NCBI GenBank assembly: GCA_004005435.1
Contig: RZWH01000008.1
Location: 124,001-188,000 of the forward strand
DNA length: 64,000 nucleotides
Reading direction: 5' to 3'
Source of the DNA: Rhodobacteraceae bacterium CCMM004
GTDB taxonomy: Bacteria > Pseudomonadota > Alphaproteobacteria > Rhodobacterales > Rhodobacteraceae
The notes beneath the pieces are model-generated. The model saw only the letters and a program-made list of their open reading frames with translations. It ran no database searches and was not told the origin of the DNA. The stretch's first letter is position 1. Every line of letters begins with the position of its first letter. Shown in pieces: positions 37,657-45,829 of the stretch. A program made the position numbers and the translations under genes.

Positions 37657-38751
37657 ATGGCGGACATCTCGCTCAAAGGCGTCGTGAAACGCTACGGCCG
37701 CACCGAAGTCGTGCACGGCATCGACCTCGACATCGCCCACAACGAGTTCGTGGTGCTGGTGGGCCCCTCGGGCTGCGGCAAGTCGACGACGCTGCGCATG
37801 ATCGCGGGGCTGGAGGACATCTCGGACGGGGCCATCTCCATCGGGCCGCGGGTGGTCAACGACCTGCCGCCGCGCAAGCGAAACATCTCGATGGTGTTCC
37901 AGAACTACGCGCTCTACCCCCACATGACGGTGCGCGAGAACCTGGGCTTCGGTCTAAAGATCGCCAAGCAGAGCCCCGCCGAAATCGCCCGCCGGGTCGA
38001 CGAGGCCGCCGAGATCCTGGGCCTCGGCGCGCTGATGGAGCGCACGCCGGCCGAGCTCTCCGGCGGGCAGAGACAGCGGGTCGCGATGGGCCGCGCCATC
38101 GTCCGCCATCCCGAGGCGTTCCTGTTCGACGAGCCCCTGTCCAACCTCGACGCCAAACTCCGCGTGCAGATGCGCACCGAGATCAAGAAACTGCACCGCA
38201 CGGTCAAGACCACGGTGGTCTACGTCACCCACGACCAGGTCGAAGCGATGACGCTGGCCGACCGGATCGTGGTCATGAAGGACGGCCATATCGAGCAGGT
38301 GGGCACGCCGATGGAGGTGTTCGACCACCCCGTCAACACCTTCGTGGCGAGCTTCATCGGCTCGCCACCGATGAACCTCCTGCCCGCGCGGATCTCGGAC
38401 GGCCAGGTGGTGTTCGCGGGCGGCACCGGCCTGCCCGTGCCGACGCGCCTGGCCGACCGGGTGCGCGACGGCCAGGAGGTGACGTTCGGCCTGCGCCCCG
38501 ACGACCTCACCCCCCAAGGCCACGGCATCGCCCGGGGCGGCGAACGGGCGCAACTGACGCTGGAGGTCGGGCTGTCGGAGCTGTTGGGCACCGAGACAAT
38601 CCTCTACACCCGCATCGGCGATCAGGAGGTGCAGGGCAAGATGTTCGGCCCCCGCGACGTGGCCGCGGGCGAGCGGCTGACCTTCGACGTGGCTCTGGAC
38701 CGGGCGCATCTCTTCGACACGGTCACCGGCCGCTCGGTGCGGCGGCTCTGA
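37657..38751 (+). CDS. ABC transporter ATPase (UgpC/MalK type)
   Basis: A 364-residue ATPase with Walker A 'GPSGCGKSTT' (37-46), 'MVFQNYALYPHMTVRENLGFGL', signature 'LSGGQRQRVAMGRAIVR', Walker B 'AFLFDEPLSNLDAK' and a C-terminal TOBE domain ('FGLRPDDL'). It closes the transporter set 34473-38751 and overlaps the dehydratase gene by one base. Confidence 0.95.
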   Translation: MADISLKGVVKRYGRTEVVHGIDLDIAHNEFVVLVGPSGCGKSTTLRMIAGLEDISDGAISIGPRVVNDLPPRKRNISMVFQNYALYPHMTVRENLGFGLKIAKQSPAEIARRVDEAAEILGLGALMERTPAELSGGQRQRVAMGRAIVRHPEAFLFDEPLSNLDAKLRVQMRTEIKKLHRTVKTTVVYVTHDQVEAMTLADRIVVMKDGHIEQVGTPMEVFDHPVNTFVASFIGSPPMNLLPARISDGQVVFAGGTGLPVPTRLADRVRDGQEVTFGLRPDDLTPQGHGIARGGERAQLTLEVGLSELLGTETILYTRIGDQEVQGKMFGPRDVAAGERLTFDVALDRAHLFDTVTGRSVRRL

Positions 38752-39863
38752 TGGCGCGCATCGTCTCGACCGACGTGCGGATGGTGGACCTGGCGCCTCA
38801 GGTGGTGCGCACCGACGCCATCCAATCCTTCGTCAGCCAGGAGACGCCGATCCTGCGCATCACCGATGCCGAGGGGCGCACCGGCACCGGCTATTGCTAC
38901 ACCATCGGCACGGGCGGGCCGGCGGTGGTCAGCCTCTTGCGCGACACGCTGATGCCCCGGCTGATCGGCCGCGAGGCCGAGGAAATCGAGAGCATCTGGC
39001 GCGACCTCTTGCTCTCGACCCACGCCACAGCGGTGGGGGCGATCACATCTCTGGCGCTGGCGGCGGTGGACACCGCGCTCTGGGACCTGCGCTGTCTGCG
39101 CGCGGGGCTGCCGCTCTGGTGCCTGGCCGGGGGGGCGAAGCCGTCGGTGCCGCTCTATTCGACCGAGGGCGGATGGCTCCATATCGACACCGAGGCGCTG
39201 GTCGCCGACGCGCTGGAGATGCAGGGCCGCGGTTTCGCCGGATCGAAGATCAAGATCGGCAAGCCCACGGCGGCCGAGGATCGCGCCCGCCTCGCGGCCG
39301 TGCGCGCGGCAGTGGGCGAGAGCTATGAGATCCTCGTGGACGCCAATCAGGCCTTCACCCTGTCCGAGGCGATGCGCCGGGCCGAGATGCTGGCCGATCT
39401 GGGCGTTGGCTGGTTCGAAGAGCCGATGCCCGCCGACGATGTGGGCGCCCATGCCCGCCTCGCCGCCGCCGCGCGGGTGCCCATCGCGGTGGGCGAGAGC
39501 CTCTATGCCGTCAGCCAGTTCAAGGACTACCTGACCCAGGGCGCGTGCAGCATCGTCCAGGCGGACGTCGCCCGGGTCGGCGGGATCACGCCGTGGCTCA
39601 AGATCGCGCACATGGCCGAGGCGTTCAACGTCGCCATCTGCCCGCATTTCCTCATGGAGCTGCATGTGAGCCTGACCTGCGCGGTGCCGAACGCGCCAAT
39701 GCTGGAATACATCCCGCAGCTCGACGACATCACCGCTCGCGGTCTCGACATCCGCGACGGCCGCGCCCATGCGCCCACCGCGCCGGGCCTGGGCATCGCC
39801 TGGGACTGGAGCGCCATCGACGCCCGCGCGGTCGACGGGCTGAGCGCCGAAATCGGAGGATAA
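38751..39863 (+). CDS. Enolase-superfamily sugar-acid dehydratase (MR/MLE)
   Basis: A 370-residue member of the mandelate racemase group. Catalytic signatures: 'SKIKIG' (KxK base), metal ligands in 'ILVDANQAF' (Asp), 'WFEEPMPADD' (Glu) and 'IAVGESLY' (Glu), then the Asp in 'QADVARVGG' and the His in 'CPHFLMELH' forming the second base. Such enzymes dehydrate aldonic acids to 2-keto-3-deoxy acids. Length (370) is shorter than L-fuconate dehydratase (about 430), so the substrate could be fuconate, arabinonate, galactonate or another acid. Confidence 0.9.
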   Translation: MARIVSTDVRMVDLAPQVVRTDAIQSFVSQETPILRITDAEGRTGTGYCYTIGTGGPAVVSLLRDTLMPRLIGREAEEIESIWRDLLLSTHATAVGAITSLALAAVDTALWDLRCLRAGLPLWCLAGGAKPSVPLYSTEGGWLHIDTEALVADALEMQGRGFAGSKIKIGKPTAAEDRARLAAVRAAVGESYEILVDANQAFTLSEAMRRAEMLADLGVGWFEEPMPADDVGAHARLAAAARVPIAVGESLYAVSQFKDYLTQGACSIVQADVARVGGITPWLKIAHMAEAFNVAICPHFLMELHVSLTCAVPNAPMLEYIPQLDDITARGLDIRDGRAHAPTAPGLGIAWDWSAIDARAVDGLSAEIGG

Positions 39864-39866
39864 GCG

Positions 39867-40196
39867 ATGCAACGCATGGCCATGGTCATCGGGATCAGAC
39901 CCGAGCACATCCCCGCCTACAAGCGGCTCCACGCCGAGGTGTGGCCCGACATCCTGGCGCAGATCAGCGCCTGCCACATCCGCAACTACTCGATCTATCT
40001 CAAGGAGCCCGAGAACCTGCTCTTCGGCTATTGGGAGTATCACGGCACCGACTTCGACGCCGACGCCGAGCGGATGGCGGCCGATCCCCGGACCCAAGAG
40101 TGGTGGGAGATCTGCATGCCGATGCAGGCGCCTTTGGAGACGCGCAGGGAGGGCGAATGGTGGGCGATGATGGAAGAGGTATTTCACCATGACTGA
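39867..40196 (+). CDS. L-rhamnose mutarotase-family protein
   Basis: A 109-residue dimeric ferredoxin-like protein of the RhaM family, which interconverts alpha and beta anomers of L-rhamnose or L-fucose. Family marks: 'GIRPEHIPAYKRLHAEVWPDIL' with the catalytic His, 'IRNYSIYL', 'LFGYWEYHG' and 'EWWEICMPMQAPL'. It lies in a pathway for deoxy or acid sugars, and overlaps the RraA-type gene by 8 bases. Confidence 0.9.
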   Translation: MQRMAMVIGIRPEHIPAYKRLHAEVWPDILAQISACHIRNYSIYLKEPENLLFGYWEYHGTDFDADAERMAADPRTQEWWEICMPMQAPLETRREGEWWAMMEEVFHHD

Positions 40197-40839
40197 TCCC
40201 CGGATCGAGACGCTCGGCGGCTGCTACACCAGCGTGCTGCACGACGTCATGCGCGCCATGGGGCTGCGCAATTTCACCCTGCCGCCGCGGATCACGCCGC
40301 TCCAGCCGGACACGACGCTGTGCGGCCCGGCCTTCACCATCGAGGGGCGGATGGCCGAGGACGCCGATCCTCACGAGACGCTCCTGGCCTGGACCGGGCT
40401 CCTGTCGCGCTGTCCGGCGGGCCACATCTGGACCGCCCAGCCCAACACCCACACCGTCGCGCAGATGGGCGAGTTGTCGGCCGAGACGCTGCACGCCAAG
40501 GGCGTCCTTGGCTGCGTGCTCGACGGCGCCCTGCGCGACAGCCCGTTCATCCTGAAACTCGGCCTGCCGTGCTGGCGCACCCACCACACGCCCAAGGACA
40601 TCGTCGGCCAATGGCTGCCCACCGCGACCGAGGTGGAGATCCATATGGGCGACGTCATGATCCTTCCGGGCGACTGGCTGCACGGCGACCGCGACGGCAT
40701 GGTGCGCATCCCCGAGGCCCGACTCGACGAGGTGATCGACAAGGCTGTCGAGGCGATGCAGACCGAAAACAAGGTGCGGACCGCCATCGTCGGCGGCATG
40801 GACCCGCAAGAGGCCTATCTGAAATGGGGCAAGTTCTGA
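40189..40839 (+). CDS. RraA-family aldolase/decarboxylase (HMG aldolase-like)
   Basis: A 216-residue protein of the RraA/4-hydroxy-4-methyl-2-oxoglutarate aldolase family. The key motif 'GVLGCVLDGALRDSP' supplies the Asp and Arg that bind metal and pyruvate enolate; 'LCGPAFTI' and 'MILPGDWLHGDRDGMVRIP' are the other conserved stretches. True RNA-degradation regulator RraA is restricted to gammaproteobacteria, so an aldol-cleaving or oxaloacetate-decarboxylase activity on a 2-keto-3-deoxy acid is more likely. Confidence 0.85.
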   Translation: MTDPRIETLGGCYTSVLHDVMRAMGLRNFTLPPRITPLQPDTTLCGPAFTIEGRMAEDADPHETLLAWTGLLSRCPAGHIWTAQPNTHTVAQMGELSAETLHAKGVLGCVLDGALRDSPFILKLGLPCWRTHHTPKDIVGQWLPTATEVEIHMGDVMILPGDWLHGDRDGMVRIPEARLDEVIDKAVEAMQTENKVRTAIVGGMDPQEAYLKWGKF

Positions 40840-40840
40840 G

Positions 40841-41149
40841 ATGGACGACACCGACGGACGGCTGATCGTGCTCGACCCCGCCGACACCGTGGCGGTGGCG
40901 CGCTGTCCGGTCGCGGCGGGCACCCGCCTGACGATCGGCGGGCGCGACGTGGTCTTGGACGGGGCGATCACCATCGGGCACAAGTTGGCCCGCCGCGCCA
41001 TGCGCCCGGGCGACAAGGTGCTGAAATACGGGGTGTCCATCGGCTCGGCCACGGCAGAGATCGCGGTAGGCGCCCACGTGCATCTCCACAACATGAAGAG
41101 CGACTACACACCCACCCACACCCGGACCGGCGAGGCGGCGAACCCATGA
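40841..41149 (+). CDS. UxaA-family dehydratase small subunit (SAF domain)
   Basis: A 102-residue protein with the SAF domain of altronate/galactarate/sulfolactate lyases ('LIVLDPADTVAVARCPVAAGTRL', 'ITIGHKLARRAMRPGDKVLKYG', 'IGSATAEIAVGAHVHLHNM'). It corresponds to the N-terminal domain of UxaA or to SuyA and must work with the large subunit encoded next (4-base overlap). Confidence 0.88.
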   Translation: MDDTDGRLIVLDPADTVAVARCPVAAGTRLTIGGRDVVLDGAITIGHKLARRAMRPGDKVLKYGVSIGSATAEIAVGAHVHLHNMKSDYTPTHTRTGEAANP

Positions 41150-42336
41150 GCTTTCTCGGTTATCCCCGTGCCGACGGCCGCAAGGGCATCCGCAACGTGG
41201 TGGCGGTGGCCTATCTGGTCGAGTGCGCCCACCATGTCGCGCGCGAGATCGTCCTGCCCCACCGCGACCGCGCCCACGTCATCGGCTTTCCCGGGTGTTA
41301 TCCCAACGCCTATGCCCAGCGGATGATGGAGCGGCTCTGCACCCACCCCAACGTGGGCGCGGTGCTGCTGGTCTCGCTCGGCTGCGAGAGCTTCAACCGC
41401 CAAGCGCTGGAGCGCGCGGTGCGCGACAGCGGCCGCCCGGTCGAGACGGTGGTGATCCAGCAAGCCGGCGGCACCCGCAGCGCCATCGCCGCTGGCCGCG
41501 CCTTCGTCGCGCGGGAGGCCGCCGCGCTCGACCGGGCGCCCACGGCCGAGATGACGCTGGCCGATCTGGTGGTCGGCACGGTCTGCGGCGGGTCGGACGG
41601 GACCAGCGGCATCTCTGGCAACCCCGCCGCGGGCCGCGCCTTCGACCGGCTGGTCGCGGCCGGAGCGACCTGCATCTTCGAGGAGACGGGCGAGCTTATC
41701 GGCTGCGAAGAGGTGATGGCGGCGCGCGCGGCGACGCCGGACCTGGCCGGCGCCCTTCGCGCCTCGGTCGAGAAGGCCGCCCGCTACTACGCAGAACTGG
41801 GCTACGGCAGCTTTGCCGCGGGCAACGCCGACGGCGGCCTCACCACCATCGAGGAAAAGTCCATGGGCGCCTATGCCAAGTCCGGCGCCTCACCCATCTC
41901 GGGCCTGATCAAACCCGGCGACATCCCGCCCCGCGGCGGGCTCTATCTGATGGATGTGGTCCCCGACGGGCCCGTGCGCTTCGGCTTTCCCAACATCTCC
42001 GACAACGCCGAAATCGTCGAGATGATGGCCTCGGGCGCGCATCTGACGCTGTTCGTCACCGGGCGCGGCTCGGTCGTGGGCTCGGCCATCTCGCCGGTGA
42101 TCAAGATCGCGGCGAACCCCGAGATGTATGACCGCCTGCACGAGGACATGGACGTGAACGCGGGACGCATCATCACCGGCGCGGCGGGCCTCGACGAGGT
42201 GGGGGACGAGATCTTCGACGCTGTCGCTGCGGTGGCCGCCGGGCAGCAGACCAAGTCCGAAGATCTGGGTCACACCGAATTCATTCTTACCTATAAGAGC
42301 TTCGAACCAATCGGGCCGGCCTGCCTGCCCGCATGA
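41146..42336 (+). CDS. UxaA-family dehydratase large subunit
   Basis: A 396-residue protein of the altronate dehydratase C-terminal family. Marks: 'GYPRADGRKGIRNVVAVAY', 'GFPGCYPNAYAQRMMERLCTHPNVGAVLLVSLGCE', 'VCGGSDGTSGISGNPAAGRAFD' and 'LFVTGRGSVVGSAISPVIKIAANPEMYDRLHEDMDVNAG', with conserved Cys residues likely binding iron. With the small subunit it should dehydrate a sugar acid or a related hydroxy acid. It may also be a sulfolactate sulfo-lyase type; no sulfonate genes are nearby. Confidence 0.88.
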   Translation: MSFLGYPRADGRKGIRNVVAVAYLVECAHHVAREIVLPHRDRAHVIGFPGCYPNAYAQRMMERLCTHPNVGAVLLVSLGCESFNRQALERAVRDSGRPVETVVIQQAGGTRSAIAAGRAFVAREAAALDRAPTAEMTLADLVVGTVCGGSDGTSGISGNPAAGRAFDRLVAAGATCIFEETGELIGCEEVMAARAATPDLAGALRASVEKAARYYAELGYGSFAAGNADGGLTTIEEKSMGAYAKSGASPISGLIKPGDIPPRGGLYLMDVVPDGPVRFGFPNISDNAEIVEMMASGAHLTLFVTGRGSVVGSAISPVIKIAANPEMYDRLHEDMDVNAGRIITGAAGLDEVGDEIFDAVAAVAAGQQTKSEDLGHTEFILTYKSFEPIGPACLPA

Positions 42337-42348
42337 GAAGGGACGGAT

Positions 42349-43086
42349 ATGAACCGACTTGAAGGAAAGACCTGCCTGGTGACCGCCGCCGGTCAGGGGA
42401 TCGGCCGCGCCGCCGCGCTGGCGATGCACGCCGAGGGCGCCAAGGTCCACGCCACCGACGTCAACGCGGACGCGCTCGCCGCCCTGGCCGAAGACGGCTT
42501 GGAGACCATGACGCTGGACGTCACCGACCCCGACGCGGTGACGGGCGCCGCCGAGACGCTGGGCGGCGTCGACGTGCTGTTCAACTGTGCGGGCTTCGTC
42601 GCCAATGGCACGATCCTCGACTGCGACGAGGACCAGTGGCGGTTTTCCAACGAGCTGAACGTCACCGCCATGTATCGCATGTGCCGGGCGTTCCTGCCGG
42701 GGATGCTGGAGCGCGGCGGCGGCTCGATCATCAACATGTCGTCGGTGGCCTCGTCGGTGATCGCGGCCCCCAACCGCTTCGTCTACGGCGCGACCAAGGC
42801 GGCGGTGATCGGACTGACCAAGGCCATCGCCGCCGACTTCGTCACCCAAGGGATCCGATGCAACGCCATCTGCCCCGGCACGGTGGAGAGCCCGTCGCTG
42901 GAGCAGCGTCTGGCCGATACCGGGGATTACGAGGCGGCGCGGGCCGCATTCATCGCCCGCCAGCCCATGGGCCGCATCGGCAAGCCCGAAGAGATCGCCG
43001 CGCTGGTGGTCTATCTGGCCTCCGACGAGTCCGCCTTCACCACCGGCCACGCCCACGTCATCGACGGCGGCTGGGCCAACTCGTAA
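42349..43086 (+). CDS. SDR dehydrogenase, probable 2-keto-3-deoxy-L-fuconate dehydrogenase type
   Basis: A 245-residue classical SDR. Cofactor motif 'TAAGQGIGRAAALAMHAEGA' (12-31), 'NCAGF', active site Ser ('MSSVASSVIAAPNRFVYGATKAA') with YxxxK. The C-terminal part 'PGTVESPSLEQRLADTGDYEAARAAFIARQPMGRIG' is a hallmark of the group holding 2-keto-3-deoxy-L-fuconate dehydrogenase and animal BDH2. It would oxidise the 2-keto-3-deoxy acid to the 2,4-diketo acid that the next enzyme cleaves. Confidence 0.9.
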   Translation: MNRLEGKTCLVTAAGQGIGRAAALAMHAEGAKVHATDVNADALAALAEDGLETMTLDVTDPDAVTGAAETLGGVDVLFNCAGFVANGTILDCDEDQWRFSNELNVTAMYRMCRAFLPGMLERGGGSIINMSSVASSVIAAPNRFVYGATKAAVIGLTKAIAADFVTQGIRCNAICPGTVESPSLEQRLADTGDYEAARAAFIARQPMGRIGKPEEIAALVVYLASDESAFTTGHAHVIDGGWANS

Positions 43087-43101
43087 AGGGACCCCGAGAC
43101 C

Positions 43102-43962
43102 ATGAAGCTGATCCGCCACGGCGCCCCGGGCGCCGAGAGACCCGGACTGATCGACGCGGACGGCGTGCGCCGCGACCTCTCGGGCGTGGTGCCCGACATC
43201 GGCGGCGACACCCTGTCGGACGCGGGGCTGGCGGCGCTGCGCGCGGTCGACCCCGCCACCCTGCCCGAGGTGTCGGCGGGCGCCCGCCTCGGCCCCTGCG
43301 TCGCCGGGACGGGCAAGTTCGTCTGCATCGGCCTGAACTATGCCGACCACGCCGCCGAGAGCGGCCTCGACGTGCCGCCCGAACCGGTGATCTTCATGAA
43401 GGCGACGAGCGCCATCTGCGGCCCCGACGACCCCATCGTCATCCCGCAGGGGTCCGAGAAGACCGACTGGGAGGTCGAACTGGCCGTCATCATCGGCACC
43501 CGCGCCAAATACGTCTCCGAGGCCGACGCGATGGCCCACGTCGCGGGCTATGCGGTGACCAACGACGTCTCGGAGCGCGGGTTTCAGATCGAACGCGCGG
43601 GCCAGTGGACCAAGGGCAAAAGCTGCGACAACTTCGGCCAGATCGGCCCCTGGCTCGTCACCCGCGACGAGGTGCCCGACCCCCAGAACCTGCCCATGTG
43701 GCTGACCGTCAACGGCGAGAAGATGCAGGACGGCTCGACCCGCACCATGGTCTACGGCGTCGCCCATGTGGTGAGCTATCTCAGCCAGTTCATGTCGCTG
43801 CACCCCGGCGACGTGATCTCGACCGGCACGCCGCCGGGCGTCGGCATGGGGCAAAGACCGCCGCGCTATCTGCGCCCGGGCGACGTGGTGGAGCTGGGGA
43901 TCGAGGGGTTGGGGCGCCAGCGTCAGGACGTGATCGCCGATGACGAGGGGCGCACGCCTTGA
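43102..43962 (+). CDS. FAH-family 2,4-diketo-3-deoxy acid hydrolase
   Basis: A 286-residue fumarylacetoacetase-fold enzyme. Signature residues: 'FVCIGLNYADHAAESG', 'PVIFMKATSAICGPDDPI', 'DWEVELAVIIGTRAKYVSE' (metal Glu/Asp), 'GYAVTNDVSERGFQ', 'QWTKGKSCDNFGQIGPW' and 'GDVISTGTPPGVG'. The closest functional class by context is 2,4-diketo-3-deoxy-L-fuconate (or L-rhamnonate) hydrolase, which yields pyruvate plus a short hydroxy acid. It sits between the SDR and the lactonase-like gene. Confidence 0.9.
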   Translation: MKLIRHGAPGAERPGLIDADGVRRDLSGVVPDIGGDTLSDAGLAALRAVDPATLPEVSAGARLGPCVAGTGKFVCIGLNYADHAAESGLDVPPEPVIFMKATSAICGPDDPIVIPQGSEKTDWEVELAVIIGTRAKYVSEADAMAHVAGYAVTNDVSERGFQIERAGQWTKGKSCDNFGQIGPWLVTRDEVPDPQNLPMWLTVNGEKMQDGSTRTMVYGVAHVVSYLSQFMSLHPGDVISTGTPPGVGMGQRPPRYLRPGDVVELGIEGLGRQRQDVIADDEGRTP

Positions 43963-44807
43963 CCGGTTTGATCGACACCCACCAGCACCTGATCTACCCC
44001 GATGTGGCGGGCTATGCCTGGACCGACGACATCCCTCCCCTGGCCCGCCGCGCCTTTCCGCTGGAGCGCTACCGCGACTTGACCGCGGGCGCCCCGGTCG
44101 AGGGCACGCTGTTTATGGAAACCGGTGCCGACGACGCCGACTACCGCGCCGAGACCCGGCACGTCGCCGCCCTGGCCCGGCAGGACGGCAGCGGCATCCT
44201 GGGCCTCGTCGCGTCCTGCCGGCCGGAGGAGGACGCAGGATTCTCCGACTGGCTGGACGAATGCGCTGATCTGGGCGTGGTCGGCTATCGCCGGATCCTC
44301 CACGTCATGCCGGACGCGCGGTCGGCCAGCGACACGTTCCGCCGCAACGTCGCGGCCATCGGCGCCCGGGGGCTGCCCTTCGACCTCTGCGTGCTGGCCC
44401 GGCAACTGCCCATCGGGGCCGATCTGGTGCGGGCCTGCCCCGAAACCGCCTTCGTCCTCAACCACTGCGGGGTGCCCGACATCGCGGGCGACGGGCTCGA
44501 CCCCTGGAGGGCCGATATCTCCGCGCTCGCCGCCCTGCCCAACGTCGTGTGCAAGCTCTCGGGGCTCCTGGCCTATTGCCCGCCCGGCGCGGCCAGCGCC
44601 GACACCATCCGCCCCTATGTCGACCACGTGCTGGAGGTCTTCGGCCCCGCGCGCATGGTCTGGGGCAGCGACTGGCCGGTGGTGGACCTCGCGCGGGGAG
44701 TGGAGCACTGGCTGGAGGTCACGCAGGCGCTGCTCGCGCCGCTGTCGGCGGACGAGGCCGCGGCCATCGGCCACGGCACGGCGCGGCGGGTCTACCGCCT
44801 GGACTGA
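43959..44807 (+). CDS. Amidohydrolase family 2 protein, probable sugar lactonase
   Basis: A 282-residue TIM-barrel hydrolase: 'LIDTHQHLIYPD' (metal HxH), 'VVGYRRILH', 'PETAFVLNHCGVPDI' (His), 'VVCKLSGLLAY' and 'RMVWGSDWPV' (Asp). The L-fucono-1,5-lactonase/L-rhamnono-lactonase group belongs here. The start is TTG at 43959, overlapping the FAH stop (TTGA) after a GAGGGG site. It is the last gene of the 15-gene run and meets LysR convergently. Confidence 0.88.
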   Translation: MTGLIDTHQHLIYPDVAGYAWTDDIPPLARRAFPLERYRDLTAGAPVEGTLFMETGADDADYRAETRHVAALARQDGSGILGLVASCRPEEDAGFSDWLDECADLGVVGYRRILHVMPDARSASDTFRRNVAAIGARGLPFDLCVLARQLPIGADLVRACPETAFVLNHCGVPDIAGDGLDPWRADISALAALPNVVCKLSGLLAYCPPGAASADTIRPYVDHVLEVFGPARMVWGSDWPVVDLARGVEHWLEVTQALLAPLSADEAAAIGHGTARRVYRLD

Positions 44808-44815
44808 CGCCCGCG

Positions 44816-45721
44816 TCAGGCAGGGCCGAATGTCTCGCCGATGATCTGTTCGAGCAGCTTCTGCGCCCGCGACAGCCGCGCCCCGGCGGGAAAGACCGCC
44901 TCGAACTTGGACACATAGGAGAACTCGTCGGGCCGGATCGCGCGCATCCGTCCATCGGCGACGAAGGGCTGGGCGCATTGCGGCGGCAGGTGGCCCAGGA
45001 ACTTGCCCGACAGGATCGCCGCCGAGATCCCCTCCATGTTGCCGCTGTAGATGTGGTGGCCGTCGGCACGCAGATCCCCCGTCTTGAGCGACCCCCCGTA
45101 ATAGGAGCGCGACGCGTAGTCGTAGGCGGCGAGCCCGGCGCGGTCGGGCATCTCCTCGCAGTCGAACAAGGGGTGGCCCCGCCCGCAATAGAGCGTCTGC
45201 GTTTCGCCGAAGAGCGGCACGTAGCGCAGCCCCGGCGCATGGTTGGGAAACGTGTGAATGCCCATGTGGAGCTTGGCCTCCAGGACCAGGCGTTCGATGT
45301 CCAGGGGCTCGGCCACACTGAGATGCAGGGTGACGGTCGGCATCTGCTCGCGCAGCCGCGACAAGAGATCGGCGATGGGAAAATCGGCGTTGCCCAAGAG
45401 CGAATCCGCCATGGCGATGCGCAACTCGCCCGAGATGTCGCCGCGGATGCTGTTGACGCGGGTGACGAACTCTTCGCAGTCGGCCAGCAGCTCCTTGGCG
45501 ATGCGGTAGATCTCGTGCCCCTCCTCGGTCAGGGCGAACCCCGCCCGCCCGCGGCGGCACAGGCGCATCCCCAGGCGCGTCTCCAGGTCGATCATCTGGG
45601 TGCTGATGGTCGACTGGCTGACGTTCAACGTCAGTTGCGCGCGCGAGAACCCGCCCGACTCGGCGACGCAGACGAACACCCGCAACAGGTGAAGGTCGGG
45701 ACTGGACAGGGCGGTGAGCAT
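44816..45721 (-). CDS. LysR-family transcription regulator
   Basis: A 301-residue LysR protein: N-terminal winged helix ('LHLLRVFVCVAESGGFSRAQLTLNVSQSTISTQMIDLETRLGMRLCRRG', about 9-57) and a periplasmic-binding-like effector domain. An ATG at 45757 would add 12 residues; the ATG at 45721 gives the usual distance to the helix. It is divergent from the ureohydrolase gene at 45830 and probably controls it and the following cluster. The 72-109 base gap is AT-rich and could hold a T-N11-A site. Confidence 0.9.
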   Translation of the reverse strand: MLTALSSPDLHLLRVFVCVAESGGFSRAQLTLNVSQSTISTQMIDLETRLGMRLCRRGRAGFALTEEGHEIYRIAKELLADCEEFVTRVNSIRGDISGELRIAMADSLLGNADFPIADLLSRLREQMPTVTLHLSVAEPLDIERLVLEAKLHMGIHTFPNHAPGLRYVPLFGETQTLYCGRGHPLFDCEEMPDRAGLAAYDYASRSYYGGSLKTGDLRADGHHIYSGNMEGISAAILSGKFLGHLPPQCAQPFVADGRMRAIRPDEFSYVSKFEAVFPAGARLSRAQKLLEQIIGETFGPA

Positions 45722-45829
45722 GGCGGCGGACACCCCGATCAGGGTCGATGCAAACATGGTTTATTCTGGATTGTTTGGCGGTAAGCAAGCGGGAAGTCTC
45801 GGCCTCAGACAGAGAAAGGGTCAGTTGCC

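Noticed and set aside
40189-40839. RraA as inhibitor of RNase E
   Set aside because: The metal-binding Asp/Arg motif of the aldolase branch is intact and the gene is inside a sugar-acid operon.
41890-43854. Long minus-strand open frame (654 codons) opposite the UxaA, SDR and FAH genes
   Set aside because: Low-complexity antisense translation; the three plus-strand genes carry complete catalytic motifs and good ribosome-binding sites.
44805-44818. Bidirectional terminator at the convergent ends of the lactonase and LysR genes
   Set aside because: The TGACG/CGTCA repeat is only 5 bp and is made of the two stop codons; no T-run on either side.
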